A DNA stretch of 64,000 nucleotides from Incurvaria masculella. Its lineage: Eukaryota; Arthropoda; Insecta; Lepidoptera; Incurvariidae. The position numbers were made by a program, and so were the translations under genes. Shown piece by piece: positions 59,896 through 64,000 of this stretch; the first letter of the stretch is position 1, and each line of letters starts with the position of its first letter. The notes beneath the pieces were generated by a model. It was not told the origin of the DNA. It ran no database searches and worked only from the letters and a program-made list of their open reading frames with translations. The stretch covers positions 6,954,001-7,018,000 of the forward strand of contig OX335665.1 in the NCBI GenBank assembly GCA_946894095.1. Reading direction: 5' to 3'.

Positions 59896-60668
59896 GATTT
59901 TTAACATGCTTCCGGTCCCACATTTGCGGGCATATTTTTAAAAACACTTTCCATATTCCATGATAAATTAGTTCTCATAAGCCTATTGCAGTGAAGTCTT
60001 ATTAAAACTTAATTATTTTCAGATACAAAGTATCATTACTGAAATAAACATTGACGTAATCATTAACAAACATAAATGATAATTGTATTGGTCTGTATAC
60101 ATTTATTTTTATTTCGTTACACAGGAATCTCGTCCTGTCATAGATAATAGCAATGACCTTGGAGTTAAATATTCGAATGTTCCTTCCAGCAACGCTGCAA
60201 CAATACGTGAATTCGAAGGATACGAGAAACATTTACAACTTGGCGGGTTTTTGAAATGATTGGTAAAATAAGGTGAATTTGAAATGACATGCATAAAAAC
60301 CTTATTTGCATTATAATTTTGCATTCCCTTTGTAGGCACTGACCACAGGGTATTTGAAGAAAATGTCTAGCCACTTAACGTGCATGTAGGTAATATCCCG
60401 TGTCCCCTCTCTGTAATGGCACGTCTCCAAATAAACCTGGCGATGACTGCTATTGGGGACAAGATCTTACAGTTCGGAGCGAAGATCGACGAAGATCGAC
60501 TATACGTATCACGAATACCTATTCAAAAGGAAAATAAGAAACACTTTTTAGGACATGGAACGAACGAACCGTTTTATTAATTTTATGAACTTTAAAAAAC
60601 TAAATATTGGTATTCATTTGAGTTTCAGCGACATCTACATTTGAAGCATTGTAATCAGATTTTGAAAA
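59896..60668. other. Unassigned sequence
   Basis: Short ORFs on both strands without motifs; 60618-60640 shares the 'tttcagcgacatct' block with the SINE at 39600. Confidence 0.35.
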
Positions 60669-60858
60669 GAATCCACGTCCAAAATTATTGTATAAAACGC
60701 CCGAAAAATTCGATCTTTCGGACCTTACAACTTAGAAACCAAACACTATTTTACAATGCCAATGGTCATCATTATAATTTTGGATCTTTGACAAGAAATA
60801 TGCGTATGATCTTCTTTCCATGTTTGTATGGGGAGTTGAGCGGGAAGGCCCACCTTAA
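60669..60858 (+). mobile_element. Family A fragment, copy 14
   Basis: Keeps the right third, with a small internal deletion and terminus GGAAGGCCCACC then TTAA (60855-60858). Confidence 0.75.
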
Positions 60859-61218
60859 TTTTTTTCGGCCGGCTATAAAAGCCGTTATCGATGCTAGAAT
60901 ATTTCTGAGTCCTGAACACGGAATTCCAAGAATATTTAAAAATCCATACTATTTTTTTTAATAAATGAATAAATTATTTATTGAGCATAAACAAAAATAC
61001 AATTACAGAGAAAACAACAATACTGCACAAAGGCGGACGTATCACTAAGAGTGATTTCTGCCAGTCAACCCTTGGGATGATGAGGAAAGGCAATAGAAAT
61101 ATTTCAACACAGCAGAAGTTGAAAAGAAAAAAAATCTACTCCATAAACTTATACCATAATATATACATATTTACCTATACATATCATTAAATATATTAAT
61201 ATATATGATACAATACAC
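60859..61218. other. Unassigned AT-rich sequence
   Basis: No gene or repeat recognised. Confidence 0.35.
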
Positions 61219-61376
61219 TTGCCCCGATTGCACCAAGAGAAGGCTGAGTTAATCAATGTTCAAACACGTCACTTTTAGTGACTTATCACTACTTTCATAC
61301 TGTCCATACAAAGTGACGTGTTTAATCATACGTTGACATTGATTTTGATTTTTTCTACTTTCGTGCACTCGGCCCT
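61219..61376 (+). mobile_element. Family E MITE, copy 7
   Basis: Complete copy whose end (CTCGGCCCTTAA) merges into the TTAA of family A copy 15. Confidence 0.82.
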
Positions 61377-61923
61377 TAAGGTGGCCCAACCCGGCGGGAC
61401 TAACTCATTCGCGGGAAAGATACAAAACCGTGCTGTTGCGCTCTGGGACCTTATCTGTTTCAAAGAAAAAGACAGACTCCGTGATGAGGAAGATGCAACA
61501 TGTCCACAAAAAAAGACAATGTGCATAGTGATTGATTTGGTAAGATTTACGAAACATTTAATTACAAAACGACTTATAGCTAAGAGTAAACCACGACCGC
61601 TGTAGTCAAAAATCTAACACAAAACCAAATAGATTATAAATCTTGATTAATTAAGCTATGTCTGATGACTAATCTTTTTAAGATGTTCTTACTTTATCAT
61701 TGCGTAATCCACCACCAAAATTATTGTATAAAACGCGCGAAAAAATTGAACTTTTGGACCTTATAACTTAGAAACCAAACACAATTTTACAATGCCAATG
61801 GTCATCAGACATCTAGTTCGATCAAATAAAGCTACTTCGAGCAAAATTTGGGATCTCTGACAAGAAATATGGGCGTGATCTTCTTTCCCCGTTTGTATGG
61901 GAGATGAGCGGGTTGGGCCACCT
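61376..61923 (+). mobile_element. Family A MITE, copy 15
   Basis: TTAA at 61376-61379; right terminus GGGTTGGGCCACCTA with the TTAA decayed. Confidence 0.87.
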
Positions 61924-61934
61924 ATGCGAAAACT

Positions 61935-62412
61935 CTCTCTGTCTGTTGAGTTTTAACGCCTAAACCGCTAAATCAATGTTCATGAATTTCGGTAGGTATA
62001 GAGTTAGTCTGGACCTTGGTGAAAGACGTAGGCTACCTTTTGTGGTAAAAATGATAATAAAATGGTAAAAATAAAAATGAAAAAAGACCCTCCAACTCCG
62101 AAGGGATGTAGGTTCTCTCTCTGTATTCTATCGTCTTTACCATGGAGAATACTCGTCAGAGCCGCATAACGCTGCACCTCCGTCCCCTTTCCGCCTTCGC
62201 TCAACGCGGAACAGGGGGACAATACACATATTCACATTCGACATTCCAAAATTAAGAACCCACCGATAGTCTAGATCCTTCATCTATAGGGTCGGAAAAC
62301 AATGGACTGGACCGAGGTATTTCCCCTAAAGTACAACCTGGGGTCCTTGAAAATTTAGAAGCACCTGGCCGGCCGGCATGGTTTTCGCAGCCCCCCTGTG
62401 AGTTCGAAATCC
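61935..62412 (+). pseudogene. Helitron-like core plus CR1-type LINE fragment
   Basis: 61935-62045 is the repeat core shared with 8405-8540. 62095-62412 reads LSVFYRLYHGEYSSEP and later the CR1 ORF end (PKVQPGVLENLEAPGRPA-type), with stops. Confidence 0.5.
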
Positions 62413-62416
62413 TGGC

Positions 62417-62790
62417 AAGAACGGCCCGTAAGCTATGCTTCCCATACAAACGTAGTTTACTAATCATTTGGAAACCCCTATTCCAATTAAATTGATATTT
62501 AATATCTAACATACAGTAGCAAATATCTGTGTCTGCATGCTTTTGTTATTTTGAAAAATCCAAACCGAATGAAATGAAAGCAAAAAGAAAATCTTCATAC
62601 GAATTTTGTTTTCGCTGTGGTTTGATCCAGAATACATTTACCGAAAAAACAAAGACATGCAGACACAGATATATGTAGCCTAATATTAGATACCAAATAT
62701 CAAGTAAGTTGGAACAGTGGTTTTCAAATGATTAGTAAACTACGTTTGTATGGGAGGCGAAATTTTGTGATGCTTACGGGCCGACCTCGA
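62417..62790 (-). mobile_element. Family I MITE, copy 2
   Basis: Termini GAACGGCCCGTAAGC and GCTTACGGGCCGACC intact; flanking TTAA decayed. Interior inverted repeat as in copy 1. Confidence 0.8.
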
Positions 62791-62859
62791 ACTTAGCATA
62801 GAAAAAAATCGAAGGGCGTAAAATAGGGTATTAATGTTTGTACGTGTACAAATAATTCA

Positions 62860-62918
62860 GCCCGACGTCATTCCAAAACGACATTGAACCCTGCGGAGCC
62901 GGGTTCCTCAGTTAGTAT
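62860..62918 (+). mobile_element. Helitron-like 3' end fragment
   Basis: Terminal hairpin-like AACCCTGCGGAGCCGGGTT then TTAGT, as in the full copies. Confidence 0.5.
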
Positions 62919-62948
62919 CTCATAGATTCCACAGGTATGTTAGGTCTG

Positions 62949-63191
62949 GGGGTCCATTCAGAGCAAGAGTGAGTTCGCGTTCGGGAGTGAGTTAACCTAA
63001 AAATAGCTGGGAAATATATTATTATTTAAATAACGGAACCGTTATATATGCTTCCAACGTATTTACGGGACAAACCAGATTTTTACCTAACTGTAACGAT
63101 GTTCTAGAAGTGTGGAAACATTAAATATTTAAAAAAGTGAGTTGATATTTAGTTGCGAATTCGAACTCACTCTTACCCTGAATGGACCCCC
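62949..63191. mobile_element. Family L MITE, copy 2
   Basis: 243 bp, same termini as 55125-55378 and inverse orientation. Flanked by TTAGG-like sequence. Confidence 0.85.
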
Positions 63192-63265
63192 AGGTTAGGT
63201 TATGTTACTAAATAGGTTAGGTTAGGTTTATGTATACAAACTGAAAGGGTTTAGGTTAGGTTAGT
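63192..63265. repeat. Short TTAGG/GGTTA-like runs
   Basis: Repeated GGTTAGGTTA units and a duplicated 'atacaaactgaaaggg' segment (63234, 63269). Resembles interstitial insect telomere-type repeat but is short. Confidence 0.5.
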
Positions 63266-64000
63266 TTATACAAACTGAAAGGGACTGAAATCATTCGATC
63301 AACCCACCCCGAATGATCCGTCACGGAGCACAAAATACCAAAAATCAACATGCTAGAACCCGAAATCCGAAGTATAATTTTCTCGAAATTATTACGTACG
63401 CCCTCCATAATGATACATAAAAACGGAAACAAAAAAAAAGGCAGTTCGAATGTAATCTATTCTCGCGGCATATGTCGGGTCGTTTGATAGAAAAACAGTG
63501 GAAAAAAGTCTTATATCGGTGGCTCCCACACCATGGCGGCTGTGTAGGAAGAATATACGCTTTTGTGTGTGTGTGTGTGTCTGTGAACATAGGGTGTTTT
63601 TTTAATAGTGCTGGAACATCACCTAAGTCACCGAATAAATAACAAGTGGTGCTATCGTCCCCAAACAGTGCTGACATTTGGGTAAGGATTGTTCAGGGAA
63701 TAAAATAATCAGATCAAACAAATGAAAAGAATTTTAAAATTAATTTGCGCGAGTGGCTATCGACACAGTTTTTCTACGATTTAATTTTTTTTGAAATACT
63801 AACCTAAATATGACAATAATAATTTTGTCTATAAATATCAATGTGAATTAATGTAATAATATAATATAATGTAATAATTTAATAATTCAGTAAATTTTGA
63901 CGATGTATGTAGAGAGTATGAAGTAAATATGTATATTCCGTTGTTACTATTTGCAAATTAATGAATTTTTAATTTGAATTAGAAACGTTTTTTTTTATTT
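63266..64000. other. Unassigned, AT-rich right end
   Basis: (GT)n at 63563-63580; otherwise AT-rich with no supported gene. Confidence 0.4.

Overview
The window is eukaryotic nuclear DNA, almost certainly from a moth or butterfly. It holds one intron-split gene with insect-type splice sites. Around it is a dense mixture of MITEs, SINEs, Helitron-like elements and broken LINEs. One very common repeat, with a 'GTGCGAGTCGGACTCGCAC' end and an internal GACG microsatellite, is typical of lepidopteran genomes. (TTAGG)n-type runs also fit an insect. Nothing in the window looks prokaryotic or viral.

The only complete host gene I can support is on the plus strand at 35873-44553: AP-3 adaptor complex subunit sigma (Drosophila 'orange', vertebrate AP3S1/2). 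It has seven coding exons and 191 codons. The adaptin-sigma (longin-type) core is near-identical to the family, and a sigma3-type C-terminal tail follows. Every intron except the first part of intron 6 is packed with transposons. Directly after its TGA stop, in the same frame, lie 101 more sense codons with about 93% G/C at third positions, ending in TAG shortly before an AATAAA. This suggests stop-codon readthrough or an alternative in-frame acceptor that makes a C-terminally extended AP-3 sigma, and it is the strongest novelty candidate here.

Layout. 1-5.2 kb: CR1 and RTE LINE scraps, a 138-bp LINE-derived inverted repeat, and two TTAA MITEs (family A). 5.6-5.8 kb: a GC-rich minus-strand core promoter (TATA plus Inr at correct spacing) with a non-coding first exon and a GTAAGT donor; its gene would run off the left edge or into unrecognised exons. 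5.9-8.4 kb: element V interrupted by a family-A MITE, then a 46-bp minisatellite. 8.4-25 kb: SINEs, MITEs, nested hAT-type elements and a Helitron. 25-27 kb: a 5'-truncated Jockey-type LINE with a clean 9-bp target duplication inside a MITE. 27-35.5 kb: more MITEs, tandem duplications and GC islands. 35.5-45 kb: AP-3 sigma. 45-50 kb: an RTE insertion, an inverted-repeat element carrying a tRNA-like cloverleaf, and a LINE ORF1 split by a MITE. 50-64 kb: further SINE/MITE pairs and a second Helitron nearly identical to the first but inverted.

Repeat families are named here by letter: A, H, I, K and P (TTAA-flanked MITEs); B (microsatellite-bearing lepidopteran repeat); C (SINE with exchangeable tRNA or 5S rRNA heads); E, L, M, N, O, R, T, U, V, W and X (other MITE or inverted-repeat elements); S (inverted repeat with tRNA-like core). 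Family assignments rest on comparing copies within the window. Superfamily names (piggyBac-like, hAT-like, Helitron-like) are inferences from target duplications and termini.
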